A DNA stretch of 34,054 bases from an uncultured beta proteobacterium (GCA_903856025.1 CAIOAQ010000275.1:1-34054); one strand, 5' to 3'. Counted from the stretch's first letter, positions 8,932 through 19,192 are shown. Notes: a model not told the origin generated them from the sequence alone. Made by a program: numbers and translations.

Positions 8932-8978
8932 GTTACCCCTTAAACCTCGAAATATATGAGACCCAGTAGGCCGAATAG

Positions 8979-9701
8979 CTACAACTGAAACTTGCCACCA
9001 AAGCTGTAGCGTGAGCCCGGGTAAACCAACCGTGCCAGACTGGCCACATGCGGGCCACTGACGGTGCTGCGTGTCATCACCAGGCAAGGCTCGCCGCGCT
9101 TGATGCCCAAGCATTGGGCATCAGCGGGGTTGGCTGGTGTGGCTTCGATGGTGAAGCTGGCCTCGGTCAGTGGTGCATGTTCCAACAAATAGCGGGTTGG
9201 TGTGGTGACGGTGAAATCATTTTCCAAATAAAGCGGAGCCGCTTGCGGGTTCACGTGCCGATCTTCCAGCTGGATGGCGACACCGTCTTCAAAGTGCACC
9301 TGCACCGAATGAAACAGCTTGGCTCCGCTGTGTACCCTGAATATTTGCGCTTGCGCGACGTTGGCCCGCGTTGTTTCCATTAACAAAATCTTGGTCGTGT
9401 GTACATGACCACGCGCCAGAATGTCATCGTGGATGTCGCGTATTTGAAGGCTGCTTGAGATGCGGTGCAGCTGCGCCACCACCGTTCCCGAGCCTTGCAC
9501 TCGGTTGACCACACCTTCCACGGCCAATTCCTTGACCGCCCGGTTGATCGTCATGCGGCTGACGCCAAATTGTTGCTGCAATGCAGACTCGCTGGGTACG
9601 CTGTCGCCGGGTCGCCAGGAACCGTTGGTGATTTGTTGTTTGATGAAGGCTTTGACCTGTTCATAGGCCGGAAGTGGATTTGTCGGGGCGATCGGTGTCA
9701 T
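8979..9701 (-). CDS. hutC: Histidine utilisation repressor, GntR/HutC family
   Basis: This 240-residue protein has a GntR winged helix-turn-helix (~10-75; PAYEQVKAFIKQQI, then SALQQQFGVSRMTINRAVKEL) and a UTRA effector domain (~95-235). It is divergent from hutU, and in this family urocanate is the usual inducer that releases the repressor from the hut promoter. The start ATG at 9701 leaves a 122-bp divergent region containing the palindromic operator. Only 47 bp separate its stop from the start of the CHASE2 cyclase on the same strand, so read-through into that operon is possible, though the cyclase has its own ribosome site. Confidence 0.95.
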   Translation of the reverse strand: MTPIAPTNPLPAYEQVKAFIKQQITNGSWRPGDSVPSESALQQQFGVSRMTINRAVKELAVEGVVNRVQGSGTVVAQLHRISSSLQIRDIHDDILARGHVHTTKILLMETTRANVAQAQIFRVHSGAKLFHSVQVHFEDGVAIQLEDRHVNPQAAPLYLENDFTVTTPTRYLLEHAPLTEASFTIEATPANPADAQCLGIKRGEPCLVMTRSTVSGPHVASLARLVYPGSRYSFGGKFQL

Positions 9702-9755
9702 GGTCTGAATTTAGCGCATAAACCCCCGCTGATCCACCTGAGGGTTTTCACCTAT

Positions 9756-9783
9756 TTGACAAAGTTGTATAGACAACTATAGA
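9756..9783 (+). promoter_or_regulatory. hut promoter with HutC operator in the spacer
   Basis: TTGACA at 9756-9761 matches the -35 consensus and TATAGA at 9778-9783 is a good -10, with a 16-bp spacer. The near-palindrome GTTGTATAGACAAC occupies 9764-9777, filling almost the whole spacer, so bound repressor would block RNA polymerase directly. The sequence resembles the TTGTATA-type sites described for HutC in pseudomonads. A further half-site (ACTTGTAT) lies near 9805-9812, next to the GGAG ribosome site (9814-9817) of hutU. Confidence 0.8.
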
Positions 9784-9823
9784 ATTTAGACACCATGACA
9801 CCCAACTTGTATCGGAGATCACC

Positions 9824-11530
9824 ATGACCCACCCAAGCAACCTGCCATTTGCGGATGCGCAAGCTCGCACTGTGCGCGCACCGCGTGGTAATTCCCTGGT
9901 CTGTGCCAACTGGCAGATTGAAGCTGCGTACCGCATGTTGCAAAACAACCTTGACCCTGATGTGGCTGAAAACCCCGACGCTTTGGTGGTGTACGGCGGT
10001 ATCGGCAAGGCGGCACGAAACTGGGCCTGCTTTGACGGCATTCTGGACAGTCTGAAAAAACTCAAGACTGACGAAACCTTGCTGGTACAAAGCGGCAAAC
10101 CGGTCGGCGTCTTTCGTACCCACGCCGATGCACCACGGGTGCTGATTGCGAATTCCAACCTGGTGCCCAAATGGGCCAACTGGGAGCACTTCAACGAACT
10201 CGACCGCAAAGGCTTGATGATGTACGGCCAGATGACGGCAGGCAGCTGGATTTACATCGGCTCGCAAGGCATTGTGCAAGGCACCTACGAAACCTTTGTC
10301 GAAGCTGGTCGTCAACACTTTGACGGCAACCTGGCGGGGCGTTGGGTGTTGACCGCTGGTCTGGGCGGCATGGGCGGTGCGCAGCCTTTGGCTGCCACCT
10401 TTGCCGGCGCGTGCTCGCTCAACATCGAGTGCCAGCAAACCAGCATCGATTTTCGCCTGCGCACCCGCTATGTGGACGAACAGGCGACCGATCTGGACGA
10501 CGCGCTGGCTCGTATTGCCAAATACACCGCAGAGAAAAAAGCGGTGTCCATTGCCCTGTGTGGCAATGCTGCAGACATCGTGCCGGAGCTGGTCAAACGT
10601 GCCAAGGCCGGTGGCATCCGTCCGGACATCGTCACTGATCAAACGTCTGCGCACGACATCATCAACGGCTATCTGCCCTCAGGTTGGAGCGTGGACCAGT
10701 GGAAGGCCGCTCAAAAAGACCCGTCTCAACACGCAGCACTGACCCAGGCCGCAGGCGAATCCTGCGCACGCCACGTGCAGGCCATGCTCGACTTCCATGC
10801 CATGGGCATACCCACGGTGGACTATGGCAACAACCTGCGCCAGGTGGCCAAGGACTTTGGTGTGACCAATGCCTTTGACTACCCCGGTTTTGTACCCGCC
10901 TATGTGCGCCCGCTGTTTTGCCGTGGGGTCGGTCCCTTCCGTTGGGTGGCCTTGAGTGGTGACCCAGAGGACATCCAAAAGACCGACGCCAAGATGAAAG
11001 AACTCTTCCCCAACAACGCCGGACTGCACCGCTGGCTGGACATGGCGCAAGAACGCATCGCGTTCCAGGGCCTGCCGGCACGCATCTGCTGGATTGGTCT
11101 GGGCGAGCGCCATCTGGCGGGTCTGGCATTCAATGAGATGGTGAAAAACGGTGAACTCAAAGGCCCGATCGTCATTGGCCGTGACCATCTGGACAGTGGC
11201 TCGGTCGCTTCACCGAATCGTGAAACCGAAGCCATGCAGGACGGCAGCGACGCGGTGAGCGACTGGCCGCTGCTCAACGCCTTGCTCAACACGGCAAGTG
11301 GTGCCACCTGGGTCAGCTTGCACCATGGCGGTGGTGTGGGCATGGGCTACTCGCAACACGCCGGGGTGGTGATCGTTGCTGACGGCACGCCCGAAGCTGC
11401 AGCTCGGCTGGAGCGGGTGCTGTGGAACGATCCCGCCACCGGGGTCATGCGTCACGCCGACGCAGGCTATGAAATTGCTGAACAATGCGCCCAACAACAC
11501 GGCATGAACATGCCCATGAAAGGATTCTGA
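9824..11530 (+). CDS. hutU: Urocanate hydratase
   Basis: This is a 568-residue, full-length urocanase, the second step of histidine degradation: urocanate plus water gives 4-imidazolone-5-propionate, with tightly bound NAD+ acting as electrophile. The dinucleotide-binding turn is visible as [10 protein letters not shown] around residues 178-187. The conserved cysteine lies in [12 protein letters not shown] (Cys422). GGAG at 9814-9817 precedes the ATG. It is the first gene of the six-gene hut operon and directly downstream of the HutC-controlled promoter. hutH follows after one base. Confidence 0.98.
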   Translation: MTHPSNLPFADAQARTVRAPRGNSLVCANWQIEAAYRMLQNNLDPDVAENPDALVVYGGIGKAARNWACFDGILDSLKKLKTDETLLVQSGKPVGVFRTHADAPRVLIANSNLVPKWANWEHFNELDRKGLMMYGQMTAGSWIYIGSQGIVQGTYETFVEAGRQHFDGNLAGRWVLTAGLGGMGGAQPLAATFAGACSLNIECQQTSIDFRLRTRYVDEQATDLDDALARIAKYTAEKKAVSIALCGNAADIVPELVKRAKAGGIRPDIVTDQTSAHDIINGYLPSGWSVDQWKAAQKDPSQHAALTQAAGESCARHVQAMLDFHAMGIPTVDYGNNLRQVAKDFGVTNAFDYPGFVPAYVRPLFCRGVGPFRWVALSGDPEDIQKTDAKMKELFPNNAGLHRWLDMAQERIAFQGLPARICWIGLGERHLAGLAFNEMVKNGELKGPIVIGRDHLDSGSVASPNRETEAMQDGSDAVSDWPLLNALLNTASGATWVSLHHGGGVGMGYSQHAGVVIVADGTPEAAARLERVLWNDPATGVMRHADAGYEIAEQCAQQHGMNMPMKGF

Positions 11531-11531
11531 G

Positions 11532-13082
11532 ATGACCGCTACGCTTTGCATTCAACCCGGCCACCTCACGCTGGAGCAACTTCTTGCCATTCACGCGGGT
11601 GGCATCAAGCTCACGCTGCCGCAATCTAGCCAGGCCATCATCGCAGCCAGCCAACAAGTGGTTCAACGTGCGGCCGATGGCGATGCGCCGGTGTACGGTG
11701 TCAACACCGGTTTCGGCAAGCTGGCCAACCAGCGCATCAGCAAAAGTCAGCTGGAAACCTTGCAGCTCAACCTGATCCGCTCGCACAGCGTGGGCGTGGG
11801 CGAGCCGCTGGCCCCCGAAATCATGCGGCTGATGATCGCACTCAAGGCGGCCAGTCTGGCGCGTGGCTACTCAGGCGTGCGTCAGGTGGTGGTGGACACT
11901 TTGCTGGCAGTGTTCAATGCAGGGCTGACCCCTTTTGTGCCGCAACAAGGCTCAGTTGGTGCTTCCGGTGATTTGGCCCCTTTGGCACACATGACCCTGG
12001 CCCTGCTGGGCGAGGGCGACATGCTGGTCAATGGCCAGCGCATGCCCGCTATGCAAGCCCTGCAACAAGCCGGTATCGAACCGCTCAAGTTAGGTGCCAA
12101 GGAAGGCCTGGCGCTGATCAATGGCACACAAACCTCCCCCGCCCTGGCTTTGCACGCCTTGCTGAGTTTCGAGCCGGTGCTAGAAGCGGCGCTGGTGATT
12201 GGTGCTCTCACGATCGATGCCGCCCGTGGCAGTGACGGCCCGTTTGACCCGCGCATCCACATGCTGCGTGGTCAACCCGGTCAAATCGACGTGGCGCAGT
12301 ATTACCGCGCGCTGCTCAAAGGCAGCGCCATCCGCAACTCGCACCTGGACGGCGACGACCGCGTGCAAGATCCTTATTGCCTGCGCTGCCAGCCTCAAGT
12401 GGTGGGGGCCTGCCTGGACCAGGTGCGCCACGCCGCCTTGGTGCTGGTGCGCGAGGCCAATGCGGTCACCGACAACCCGCTGGTGTTTGCCGAAGACGGC
12501 GCCATGCTCTCCGGTGGCAATTTCCACGCCGAGCCCGTGGCGTTGGCAGCGGACGGCATGGCCCTGGCGATTGCCGAAGTGGGTGCAATTGCCGAGCGCC
12601 GTATCGCCATGTTGATTGACAGCAGCGTGTCGCGCCTGCCACCCTTCCTGACCAGCGATGCCGGTTTGAACAGCGGCTTCATGATCGCCCATGTCACCGC
12701 AGCCTCCCTGGCCTCCGAGAACAAATCGCTGGCGCATCCGGCCAGCGTGGACAGCCTGCCCACCAGCGCCAACCAGGAAGACCACGTGTCCATGGCCACC
12801 TTTGCGGCACGCCGCTTGCAAGCCATGATCAGCAACACCGCCCACATTCTGGGTATTGAGTTGCTGGCCGCTGCGCAGGGCATCGAATTTTTGCGCCCGA
12901 TGACCAGTTCTGCCGCGCTGGAAGAAGCCCACAGCTTGCTGCGCTCAGAGGTGCCCGCGCTGACGCAAGACCGCTACCTGGCACCTGATATTGCCCATGC
13001 GGCAGCGATGGTGCGCACGGGGGCGCTGTCACCGATATTCCGCAGCTTGCCGGGTCTGCCCAAGCTGTGGCTTGAAGTCTGA
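11532..13082 (+). CDS. hutH: Histidine ammonia-lyase (histidase)
   Basis: This 516-residue enzyme removes ammonia from L-histidine to give urocanate. The Ala144-Ser145-Gly146 triad, in [15 protein letters not shown], cyclises to the MIO electrophile that defines the family. The N-terminal [11 protein letters not shown] motif with the catalytic Tyr is present, as is a C-terminal [10 protein letters not shown] segment. Its ATG lies one base after the hutU stop, with AGGA at 11521-11524 as ribosome site, so the two are probably translationally coupled. The length is normal and no lesions are seen. Confidence 0.98.
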   Translation: MTATLCIQPGHLTLEQLLAIHAGGIKLTLPQSSQAIIAASQQVVQRAADGDAPVYGVNTGFGKLANQRISKSQLETLQLNLIRSHSVGVGEPLAPEIMRLMIALKAASLARGYSGVRQVVVDTLLAVFNAGLTPFVPQQGSVGASGDLAPLAHMTLALLGEGDMLVNGQRMPAMQALQQAGIEPLKLGAKEGLALINGTQTSPALALHALLSFEPVLEAALVIGALTIDAARGSDGPFDPRIHMLRGQPGQIDVAQYYRALLKGSAIRNSHLDGDDRVQDPYCLRCQPQVVGACLDQVRHAALVLVREANAVTDNPLVFAEDGAMLSGGNFHAEPVALAADGMALAIAEVGAIAERRIAMLIDSSVSRLPPFLTSDAGLNSGFMIAHVTAASLASENKSLAHPASVDSLPTSANQEDHVSMATFAARRLQAMISNTAHILGIELLAAAQGIEFLRPMTSSAALEEAHSLLRSEVPALTQDRYLAPDIAHAAAMVRTGALSPIFRSLPGLPKLWLEV

Positions 13083-13100
13083 ACACGCACTGGAGAAGCC

Positions 13101-13673
13101 ATGAGCTGGCAAACCATCGCCCTGGCGGACGCACCGCCCAGCCCCTGGAAAAACGGCGGCGGCCTCACCCGCGAACTGGTTGCCTGGCCCAACGCGCAAG
13201 ATTGGGTGTGGCGCATGTCGGTGGCCGAGGTGGCCTTGAGCGGGCCGTTCTCGCACTTCGCTGGTGTGCAGCGTTGGTTTGCGGTGTTGTCGGGCGCTGG
13301 GGTGCGGCTGGACATGGGCACCTCACCCGACGTGGCCGTTCACACCTTGACGGACAGCAGCGCACCGCTGTGCTTTGAGGGTGAACTGCCAGTGCAGTGC
13401 ACCCTGCTGGAGGGCTCCACGCAAGATTTCAACCTGATGTTGCGCCGAGGCTGTGTGGGTGGCCGGATGCTGCGGCTGGACCGTGACCATTTTGAGAAGC
13501 TGAACAATTCAAAAACAATAGCTGTGTACGCAATGAATACGGGGGCTATAGTGCAATTTAATGATGAATCTCTGGCGATTTCACCGAATACCCTGGTTTG
13601 GCGGACTTGTCCCGAAGGAACCCGCCTCATCCTGCAAACCGCCAGCGCCTTGTGGATGGAGATCACCGCATGA
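13101..13673 (+). CDS. hutD: HutD family protein
   Basis: A 190-residue cupin-like protein begins with [19 protein letters not shown] and [19 protein letters not shown], the characteristic HutD opening. HutD is commonly encoded in proteobacterial hut operons. Its proposed role is to limit histidine breakdown, perhaps by binding formylglutamate, but the biochemistry is not settled. GGAG at 13092-13095 precedes the ATG. Residues ~140-150 are encoded by a copy of the dispersed 31-bp repeat (13519-13549, inverted orientation) that keeps the frame open. This stretch is visibly AT-richer than the rest of the operon. Its stop overlaps hutI (ATGA). Confidence 0.9.
   Translation: MSWQTIALADAPPSPWKNGGGLTRELVAWPNAQDWVWRMSVAEVALSGPFSHFAGVQRWFAVLSGAGVRLDMGTSPDVAVHTLTDSSAPLCFEGELPVQCTLLEGSTQDFNLMLRRGCVGGRMLRLDRDHFEKLNNSKTIAVYAMNTGAIVQFNDESLAISPNTLVWRTCPEGTRLILQTASALWMEITA
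13519..13549 (-). repeat. 31-bp dispersed repeat, copy inside hutD
   Basis: On the minus strand this reads TAGCCCCCGT, 15 variable bases, then AGCTAT, followed by a T-rich tail. It is the only copy wholly inside a coding region and is read through in frame, giving residues around [11 protein letters not shown] of HutD. The terminal ATAGC/GCTAT bases are complementary. Local base composition is lower in GC than the flanking hut genes. Confidence 0.75.
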
Positions 13674-14878
13674 AACTCTGGACGCATTGCACCGCCGCCA
13701 CCATGCAAGCGCAGGCTGCCGAGTCCTACGGACTTGTCAACGATGCCGCCTTGGTGGTGGACGGTGCGCATTTGCGCTGGGTTGGCCCGCGCAGTGCGTT
13801 GCCAGCGGAACTGGCACAGCAATGCCTTGAGACGCACGACTGCTGTGGTGCCTTGGTCACGCCGGGGCTGATCGACTGCCACACGCATCTGGTTTATGGC
13901 GGCGACCGCGCCCATGAGTTCGAGTTGCGGCTGAACGGTGCAAGCTATGAAGACATCGCCAAGCGTGGCGGCGGTATCGCCTCCACCGTGCAGGCCACGC
14001 GCAGCGCCACACCGGAGCAGTTGAAAGCGCAAAGCACTGTGCGGCTGAAGCAGCTGCTGAGTGAAGGCGTGACCACCCTGGAAATCAAGTCGGGCTATGG
14101 CCTGGCGCTGGAGCCTGAGCGCAAGATGCTGCAGGTGGCGCGTGCGCTGGGGCAGCAGTTTGCCGTCGATGTACGCACCACTTTTCTGGGCGCACACGCT
14201 CTGCCGCCCGAGTTTGCCGGTCAGCCCGATGCCTACGTGGGCGAGGTCTTGCGCATATTGCCCGCGTTGTGCGCCGAAGGTCTGGTCGATGCGGTGGACG
14301 GATTTTGCGAGCGCATCGCGTTCAGCCCGGCGCAAATCAGGCGTGTGTTTGAAACCGCTTCCGCACTGGGTTTACCCGTTAAGCTGCATGCCGAACAACT
14401 CAGCGACAGCGGTGGTGCCGCTCTTGCAGCGGGCTTTAACGCTCTGAGTTGCGACCATCTGGAATGGTTGTCCGAGGCGGGCGCGCAGGCGATGTCCAAG
14501 GCGGGCACGGTGGCGGTGCTGCTGCCCGGTGCCTTCTATTTCCTGCGCGAAACCAAGTTGCCGCCGGTGGAACTGTTGCGCAGCCAGGGTGTGCCCATCG
14601 CCATTGCCACCGACTGCAACCCGGGCAGCTCGCCTTGCACTTCGCTGCTGCTCATGCTCAACATGGCCTGCACCTTGTTTCGTTTGACCCCGGAAGAAGC
14701 CCTGGCTGGTGTCACCCGCCATGCGGCAAAAGCATTGGGGCTGACGGATCGCGGGGAATTGGCGGCAGGCAACCGCGCCGACTTTGTGCTATGGAATGTG
14801 AAGCACCCTGCGCAGCTTTCATATGGGCTAGGGGCCAATCCATGCATACAAACCGTGTACCAAGGGGAGCCGCGATGA
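13670..14878 (+). CDS. hutI: Imidazolonepropionase
   Basis: The ATG at 13670 overlaps the hutD stop by 4 bp and gives 402 residues, the usual family length. A longer in-frame opening at 13598 would lie inside hutD and is rejected. It is an amidohydrolase-fold metalloenzyme that hydrolyses 4-imidazolone-5-propionate to N-formimino-L-glutamate. The metal site begins with [16 protein letters not shown] (His71, His73). KLHAEQ (His240) and a TDCNPGS motif follow, as expected. Its 3' end overlaps hutG by 4 bp. Confidence 0.97.
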   Translation: MKLWTHCTAATMQAQAAESYGLVNDAALVVDGAHLRWVGPRSALPAELAQQCLETHDCCGALVTPGLIDCHTHLVYGGDRAHEFELRLNGASYEDIAKRGGGIASTVQATRSATPEQLKAQSTVRLKQLLSEGVTTLEIKSGYGLALEPERKMLQVARALGQQFAVDVRTTFLGAHALPPEFAGQPDAYVGEVLRILPALCAEGLVDAVDGFCERIAFSPAQIRRVFETASALGLPVKLHAEQLSDSGGAALAAGFNALSCDHLEWLSEAGAQAMSKAGTVAVLLPGAFYFLRETKLPPVELLRSQGVPIAIATDCNPGSSPCTSLLLMLNMACTLFRLTPEEALAGVTRHAAKALGLTDRGELAAGNRADFVLWNVKHPAQLSYGLGANPCIQTVYQGEPR

Positions 14879-15696
14879 ATTTCACATTGCACCAGGGCAA
14901 CGCGCCGCTGTTGGTGAGCATGCCGCATGTGGGCACGCACATTCCGTCCGCGTTGCACAACGCCTACGTGCCACGCGCCTTGGCGGTGGAAGACACCGAC
15001 TGGCACCTGCCCCAGTTGTACAACTTTTTGCCAGAGCTGGATGCCAGCGTGCTGGTGGCGCACACCTCTCGCTATGTCATCGACCTGAACCGCCCGCCTG
15101 ACGATGCGCCCATGTACCCCGGCGCTGCGAACACCGAGCTTTGCCCCACCCGGTTTTTCACCGGTGAGGCGCTTTACCAGCCGGGCTGCGAGCCTACAGT
15201 GGATGAACGGCTGCAAAGGCGTGCGACCTATTGGCAGACCTACCACGATGCGCTGGCGGCAGAACTCCAGCGCCTCAAGGCGATCCACGGCTTTGTGCTG
15301 TTGTGGGACGCGCACAGCATCCGCTCGCAGATTCCCTGGTTGTTTGAAGGCACGCTGCCGGGCTTGAACATTGGCACGGCCAGCGGTGCCAGCGCCGACC
15401 CGGCCATCACCGCTGCCATCGACCAAGTGTGTGGAGCGACCGATGCCGTCACGCACGTGGTCAATGGCCGCTTCAAGGGTGGTTACATCACCAGGCATTA
15501 CGGCGCACCACGTGAGCAGGTGCACGCGGTGCAGCTGGAAATGTGTCAAAACCTGTACATGGCTGAGATTAAGCCCTTTGAATTTGACGAGCACAAGGCT
15601 GAGGCGATTCGGCCCTTGCTAAAAGACATGATGCTGCACGCATTGGCGGCTTGCACTGCTGCAGCCCGAGCGGCTCAGAAAGACCAACGACCATGA
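14875..15696 (+). CDS. hutG: N-formylglutamate deformylase
   Basis: The ATG at 14875 overlaps the hutI stop, giving 273 residues. The protein belongs to the N-formylglutamate amidohydrolase family (PF05013) and releases formate from N-formyl-L-glutamate to give glutamate, the last step of the five-step pathway. Family motifs visible are [13 protein letters not shown] near the N terminus, YVIDLNRPP, and [13 protein letters not shown] in the middle. It is not the agmatinase-like HutG of four-step pathways, which fits with hutF being the next gene. The stop overlaps hutF by 4 bp (ATGA). Confidence 0.96.
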   Translation: MNFTLHQGNAPLLVSMPHVGTHIPSALHNAYVPRALAVEDTDWHLPQLYNFLPELDASVLVAHTSRYVIDLNRPPDDAPMYPGAANTELCPTRFFTGEALYQPGCEPTVDERLQRRATYWQTYHDALAAELQRLKAIHGFVLLWDAHSIRSQIPWLFEGTLPGLNIGTASGASADPAITAAIDQVCGATDAVTHVVNGRFKGGYITRHYGAPREQVHAVQLEMCQNLYMAEIKPFEFDEHKAEAIRPLLKDMMLHALAACTAAARAAQKDQRP

Positions 15697-17111
15697 GTTC
15701 GACCCCATTTTTTGCATCACAAGCCTGGGTTGGCGGCGCGTGGGCCCCCAACGTGCTGTTGTCGGTGGATGCCCGCGGCAACTGGTGCGGTGTTCAGCCC
15801 CATGCCACTGAGGATGAACGTCGCGGTGCAACACAACTCAGCGGCCCGGTGTTGCCCGGTGTGGTCAATGCCCACAGCCACGCGTTTCAACGTGCCATCG
15901 CGGGCTTGACGGAACGCCGTGGCACCCACGGTGGCGCACAAAGTGACGATTTCTGGAGTTGGCGCGACCGCATGTACTCGGTGGCGCGGCGCATCACGCC
16001 CGAGCAAATGGAGGCGATCGCCACCTTTTTGTATGCCGAGCTGCTGACCGGTGGCTACACCCAGGTGTGTGAGTTTCACTACCTGCACAACGCCGTGGAT
16101 GGCGCAGCCCACGCCGACCCGCTGGAGATGTCACTGGCCTTGGTGCGGGCCGCGCAGCGGGTGGGCATGGGCCTGACGCTGCTGCCCACGCTGTACATGC
16201 GCTCGGGGTTTGAGGCGACGGGCTTGCGTGACGACCAGCGCCGCTTTGCGTCAACGCCAGACAGCGTGCTGCGTCTGGTGGATGCAGTGCAGCGCCAAAC
16301 GGCAGATTTGGCGAACATCAATGTGGGTGTGGCGATCCATTCGCTGCGTGCTGCGGATGCGGCGGCGGTGAATGAAATGGCCCTTGAAGCCAACTCACGT
16401 GGCTTGCCGGTGCACATCCACATTGCAGAGCAAACCCAGGAAGTGCAAGACTGCCTCAATCACACCGGCCAGCGCCCGATTGAATGGCTGATGTCCCACG
16501 TGGCGGTTAATGACCATTGGAACCTGGTGCACGCCACCCATACCACCTTGCCCGAATTGCAGGCGGTGCAGCGTGCCGGTGCGTCGCTCGTCATTTGCCC
16601 CAGCACCGAAGCCAACCTGGGCGATGGTGTGTTTGATTATTCCAACTACGCTGCTTTGGGTGGCAAGTGGTCCATCGGCTCCGATAGCCATGTCACCCGC
16701 AGCTGGTCAGAAGAATTGCGCTTGTTGGAATACGCCCAACGCCTGACGCAGCGCAAGCGCAATGTCGCGGCTCAAACCGGCCCCCATCCCAGCTCCGCGG
16801 CAGCGCTGTTCGAGGCGGCCCTGGCGGGTGGGCAAGCAGCCTGCGCCAAACCACTGGGCGACATCAAGCTGGGGAACCGCGCGGACTTTCTGGTACTTGA
16901 CGCTGCGTCACCCGCCCTCTTGGGTGTTCCGTCCAGCCATGTGCTCGATGCGCTGGTGTTTTCCAGCCCCGATGCGCGGTTCTCTGATGTGTTTGTGGCG
17001 GGCAAACAGGTGCTTGCACGCGGGCAAATCACCAATCACACCGACGGGTCAGATACCTGGCTGCATATCAGGCAGGATTTTGTACGGGAGATGAAACAGC
17101 TTTGGGTCTAA
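15693..17111 (+). CDS. hutF: Formimidoylglutamate deiminase
   Basis: The start at 15693 overlaps the hutG stop by 4 bp and gives 472 residues. This amidohydrolase-superfamily enzyme converts N-formimino-L-glutamate to N-formyl-L-glutamate and ammonia, feeding HutG. The metal site starts with PGVVNAHSHAFQRA (His61, His63), followed by LPVHIHIAEQ and IGSDSHVTRS. Its presence shows that the locus uses the five-step branch. It is the last gene of the operon, and its TAA (17109-17111) shares a base with the left arm of a 101-bp inverted-repeat element. Confidence 0.97.
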   Translation: MSSTPFFASQAWVGGAWAPNVLLSVDARGNWCGVQPHATEDERRGATQLSGPVLPGVVNAHSHAFQRAIAGLTERRGTHGGAQSDDFWSWRDRMYSVARRITPEQMEAIATFLYAELLTGGYTQVCEFHYLHNAVDGAAHADPLEMSLALVRAAQRVGMGLTLLPTLYMRSGFEATGLRDDQRRFASTPDSVLRLVDAVQRQTADLANINVGVAIHSLRAADAAAVNEMALEANSRGLPVHIHIAEQTQEVQDCLNHTGQRPIEWLMSHVAVNDHWNLVHATHTTLPELQAVQRAGASLVICPSTEANLGDGVFDYSNYAALGGKWSIGSDSHVTRSWSEELRLLEYAQRLTQRKRNVAAQTGPHPSSAAALFEAALAGGQAACAKPLGDIKLGNRADFLVLDAASPALLGVPSSHVLDALVFSSPDARFSDVFVAGKQVLARGQITNHTDGSDTWLHIRQDFVREMKQLWV

Positions 17112-17211
17112 TTCCGTTTCCAAATCATTTGTGTCTAGGCGTGAAGCCGCAGGCAGTGCTGTAGCACGACCAGGCGAAGCAACAACGACACGGATGATTT
17201 AGAAATGGAAT
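17111..17211. repeat. 101-bp inverted-repeat element after the hut operon
   Basis: The outer arms at 17111-17135 and 17187-17211 are 25-bp imperfect inverted repeats (ATTCCGTTTC... versus GACACGGATG..., about 21 of 25 positions pairing). Between them are smaller hairpins: GGC-GTGAA-GCC at about 17138-17148 and GTGCT-GT-AGCAC near 17156-17167. There is no ORF. It resembles a non-autonomous miniature element, and as RNA it would fold into one long stem, so it could also end or protect the hut transcript. No flanking target duplication is obvious. Confidence 0.65.
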
Positions 17212-17453
17212 AACGCGTTCCTGCTGCTAAAAATCCAACCTGTCAGGCAAAACTAAACCTGTCTGGTCGTCGCGGCTTAATGGACGTAAAAATGATTGCT
17301 GAGCGCAGCTTTGATGGTGGCAAACGGGAAATTCGAGGTCGGGTATGGAGAAAAACATAGACCCGCATTGCCGCGGAAGCGGTCTTTCCTTTCAATCCGC
17401 TATATTGCCATTGCTGACTTGGTGAATCACAGGGTGTTTGTGTCATTGACCGC
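17212..17453. other. Gene-less stretch
   Basis: No convincing coding frame is visible on either strand. The rightward frame that runs through here into the GST gene lacks a recognisable domain or ribosome site and is a shadow. A short CCGC-GGAA-GCGG hairpin lies near 17374-17385, and AACCTGTC occurs twice near 17229-17270. Nothing else can be supported. Confidence 0.5.
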
Positions 17454-17484
17454 TAGCCCTCGTCGGGACTTCACGGATAGCTAT
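17454..17484 (+). repeat. 31-bp dispersed repeat, copy near GST
   Basis: TAGCCCTCGT, 15 variable bases, then AGCTAT. It lies 14 bp beyond the stop of the leftward GST gene, in the opposite orientation to that gene. The ends can pair (TAGC/GCTA). Confidence 0.8.
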
Positions 17485-17498
17485 CGAATTAATATCGG

Positions 17499-18188
17499 CT
17501 ACAGGGCTGGAAATCGCCATGGCGATTGGCCTTCAAACCACGTCGGCACCTTGTCCATCACATGCAAATACGCCTTTGACGTTTCAAACGCAGTCAGCCA
17601 GGCTCCAAGCGCGGACCACGGCTGGCTGGCAAACCAGGATATATCGGTGTGCGCAAACTGGCGCACAAAAGGCGCTATGGCAGCATCGGCAAGACCGAAG
17701 TGTGCGCCGTGCAGAAAACTCTGAGTCGCCAGTGCATCGTTCAGCATTTGCAAAAACACTGCGCCCTCGGCGCGATCGCCTAGGCCATCAGGCAGAGCGT
17801 AACGGCTGGGGTATTTGTAGCGGTCGAGATTGGCTTTGAAACTGCTGTCGCACTGGGCAATGAGGGCGAGCGTGGCGCTGAGATCCTGTACGGATGAGGG
17901 TAGCCACCGCCACGGATCACGACGGTGCAGGGCATACAGCATGATGTCCAGGCTTTGCTCCAGCACGGCACCGTTTTGCAACACCAGAACAGGCACAGTG
18001 CCTTTGGGCGAAGCCAACAGCAGCGCGGCAGGCTTGCGGGCGAGCACCACCTCGCGCAGCTCGCATACCATGCCGCTGGCCGCCAGTGCCAAGCGGGCAC
18101 GCATGGCGTAGGGGCAACGCCGAAACGAATACAGAACGGGCAGTGGCGGCTGCAGCGGGTGTGCCGCAGTTGGCCCCGATGGTGCCAT
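17499..18188 (-). CDS. Glutathione S-transferase family protein
   Basis: The ATG at 18188 is preferred: it shares a base with the trhO stop (TGATG), and the longer frame to 18308 would lie inside trhO. The 229-residue protein starts with a thioredoxin-fold domain. LYSFRRCPYAMRARLAL has Cys25-Pro26 in the glutaredoxin-like active-site position. KGTVPVLVL contains the cis-Pro, and LEQSLDIMLY matches the usual glutathione-contact segment. An all-helical C-terminal domain follows. The substrate is unknown; the active-site Cys suggests a thiol-transferase type rather than a classic conjugating GST. Coupling to trhO implies co-expression. Confidence 0.88.
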   Translation of the reverse strand: MAPSGPTAAHPLQPPLPVLYSFRRCPYAMRARLALAASGMVCELREVVLARKPAALLLASPKGTVPVLVLQNGAVLEQSLDIMLYALHRRDPWRWLPSSVQDLSATLALIAQCDSSFKANLDRYKYPSRYALPDGLGDRAEGAVFLQMLNDALATQSFLHGAHFGLADAAIAPFVRQFAHTDISWFASQPWSALGAWLTAFETSKAYLHVMDKVPTWFEGQSPWRFPAL

Positions 18189-19192
18189 CAGCCAGCGGTT
18201 TTGGTCGGGGAACAGGCGCTGGCGACGTCGGATGGGACGGGTTTGCTGAGCGCGGGTGGCGTGGTTTCGCCAATGAGCGCACTGCCGCGTGCTTTGGCTA
18301 GAACCCATTGGCGCTGGCGTTCTCGGGCGCGGCTCTTTTGGACATCGCTCGTGCAGGCATGGCAGCGCGGGCAGCTCACACCCAGTTCAAACAAGTGCGA
18401 CTCCTGCGCGCCGTCGTCCAGTGGCATGCGGCAACCCCGGCACAGCTTGTGGGTACCCTGTGTCAGGCCGTGGTCTACCGACACGCGTTCATCAAATACA
18501 AAGCAAGTACCTTCCCATAGGCTCTCGTCTGGCGGCACAGTTTCCAGGTATTTGAGGATGCCGCCTTCCAGGTGGTAGACCTCGTCATAGCCTTGGGAGC
18601 GCATGTACGCAGTGGACTTTTCGCAGCGAATGCCTCCGGTGCAAAACATGGCCACTTTCGGCTTTTTTCCATCGGCTGTGGGGCGAAGTTGCTCGGCCTG
18701 TTCGGTCCACGCGGGCAGCGCCGAAAACGTACGAATGTGAGGGTCTATTGCGCCACGAAAGGTGCCAATGGCCACCTCGTAGTCATTGCGCGTGTCTACC
18801 ACCACCACATCGGGGTCGGCAATCAGCGCATTCCAGTTCTCCGGCTTGACGTAAGTTCCAACGATGTGGGTGGGGTCTGTGCCAGGAACGCCCATGGTGA
18901 CGATTTCTTGCTTCAAACGCACCTTCATGCGGTGAAACGGCGCTGTCTCAGCGAACGATTCCTTGTGTTGCAGGTCGGCTAAGAGCGGGTCGTTGCGCAA
19001 ATAGGCCAGCACCGCGTGTACGTCATCGGGCGTACCAGCAATGGTGCTGTTGATGCCCTCACGTGCCAAAAGAATGGTGCCCTTCACCTTGCGCTGCTCG
19101 CAAAACGCCAGCAGGGGAGCCTTGCGGGATTCGTAGTCCGAGAGCGTGACGAATTTGTAGAAGGCTGCGGTTAGGTAAGTGGTGGTCGGCAT
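18188..19192 (-). CDS. trhO: tRNA uridine(34) hydroxylase, rhodanese family
   Basis: This 334-residue protein matches TrhO (YceA), which in an oxygen-dependent reaction forms 5-hydroxyuridine at the tRNA wobble position. An N-terminal ferredoxin-like domain (~1-95; [17 protein letters not shown]) is followed by a rhodanese domain (~120-225) with the catalytic-loop Cys184 in [12 protein letters not shown]. The C terminus holds two Cys pairs (251/254 and 274/277), a possible zinc site as in other long members. The final ~35 residues are low-complexity and probably dispensable. It is translationally coupled to the GST gene downstream (TGATG). Confidence 0.95.
   Translation of the reverse strand: MPTTTYLTAAFYKFVTLSDYESRKAPLLAFCEQRKVKGTILLAREGINSTIAGTPDDVHAVLAYLRNDPLLADLQHKESFAETAPFHRMKVRLKQEIVTMGVPGTDPTHIVGTYVKPENWNALIADPDVVVVDTRNDYEVAIGTFRGAIDPHIRTFSALPAWTEQAEQLRPTADGKKPKVAMFCTGGIRCEKSTAYMRSQGYDEVYHLEGGILKYLETVPPDESLWEGTCFVFDERVSVDHGLTQGTHKLCRGCRMPLDDGAQESHLFELGVSCPRCHACTSDVQKSRARERQRQWVLAKARGSALIGETTPPALSKPVPSDVASACSPTKTAG

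Noticed and set aside
8932-9114. Upstream extension of the CHASE2 cyclase to 9114
   Set aside because: It would overlap the hutC coding end, its residues look unlike a protein N terminus, and the start at 8931 has an AAGGGG ribosome site.
17296-17724. 142-codon rightward frame before and across the GST gene
   Set aside because: It overlaps the conserved GST C terminus on the other strand and shows no domain.
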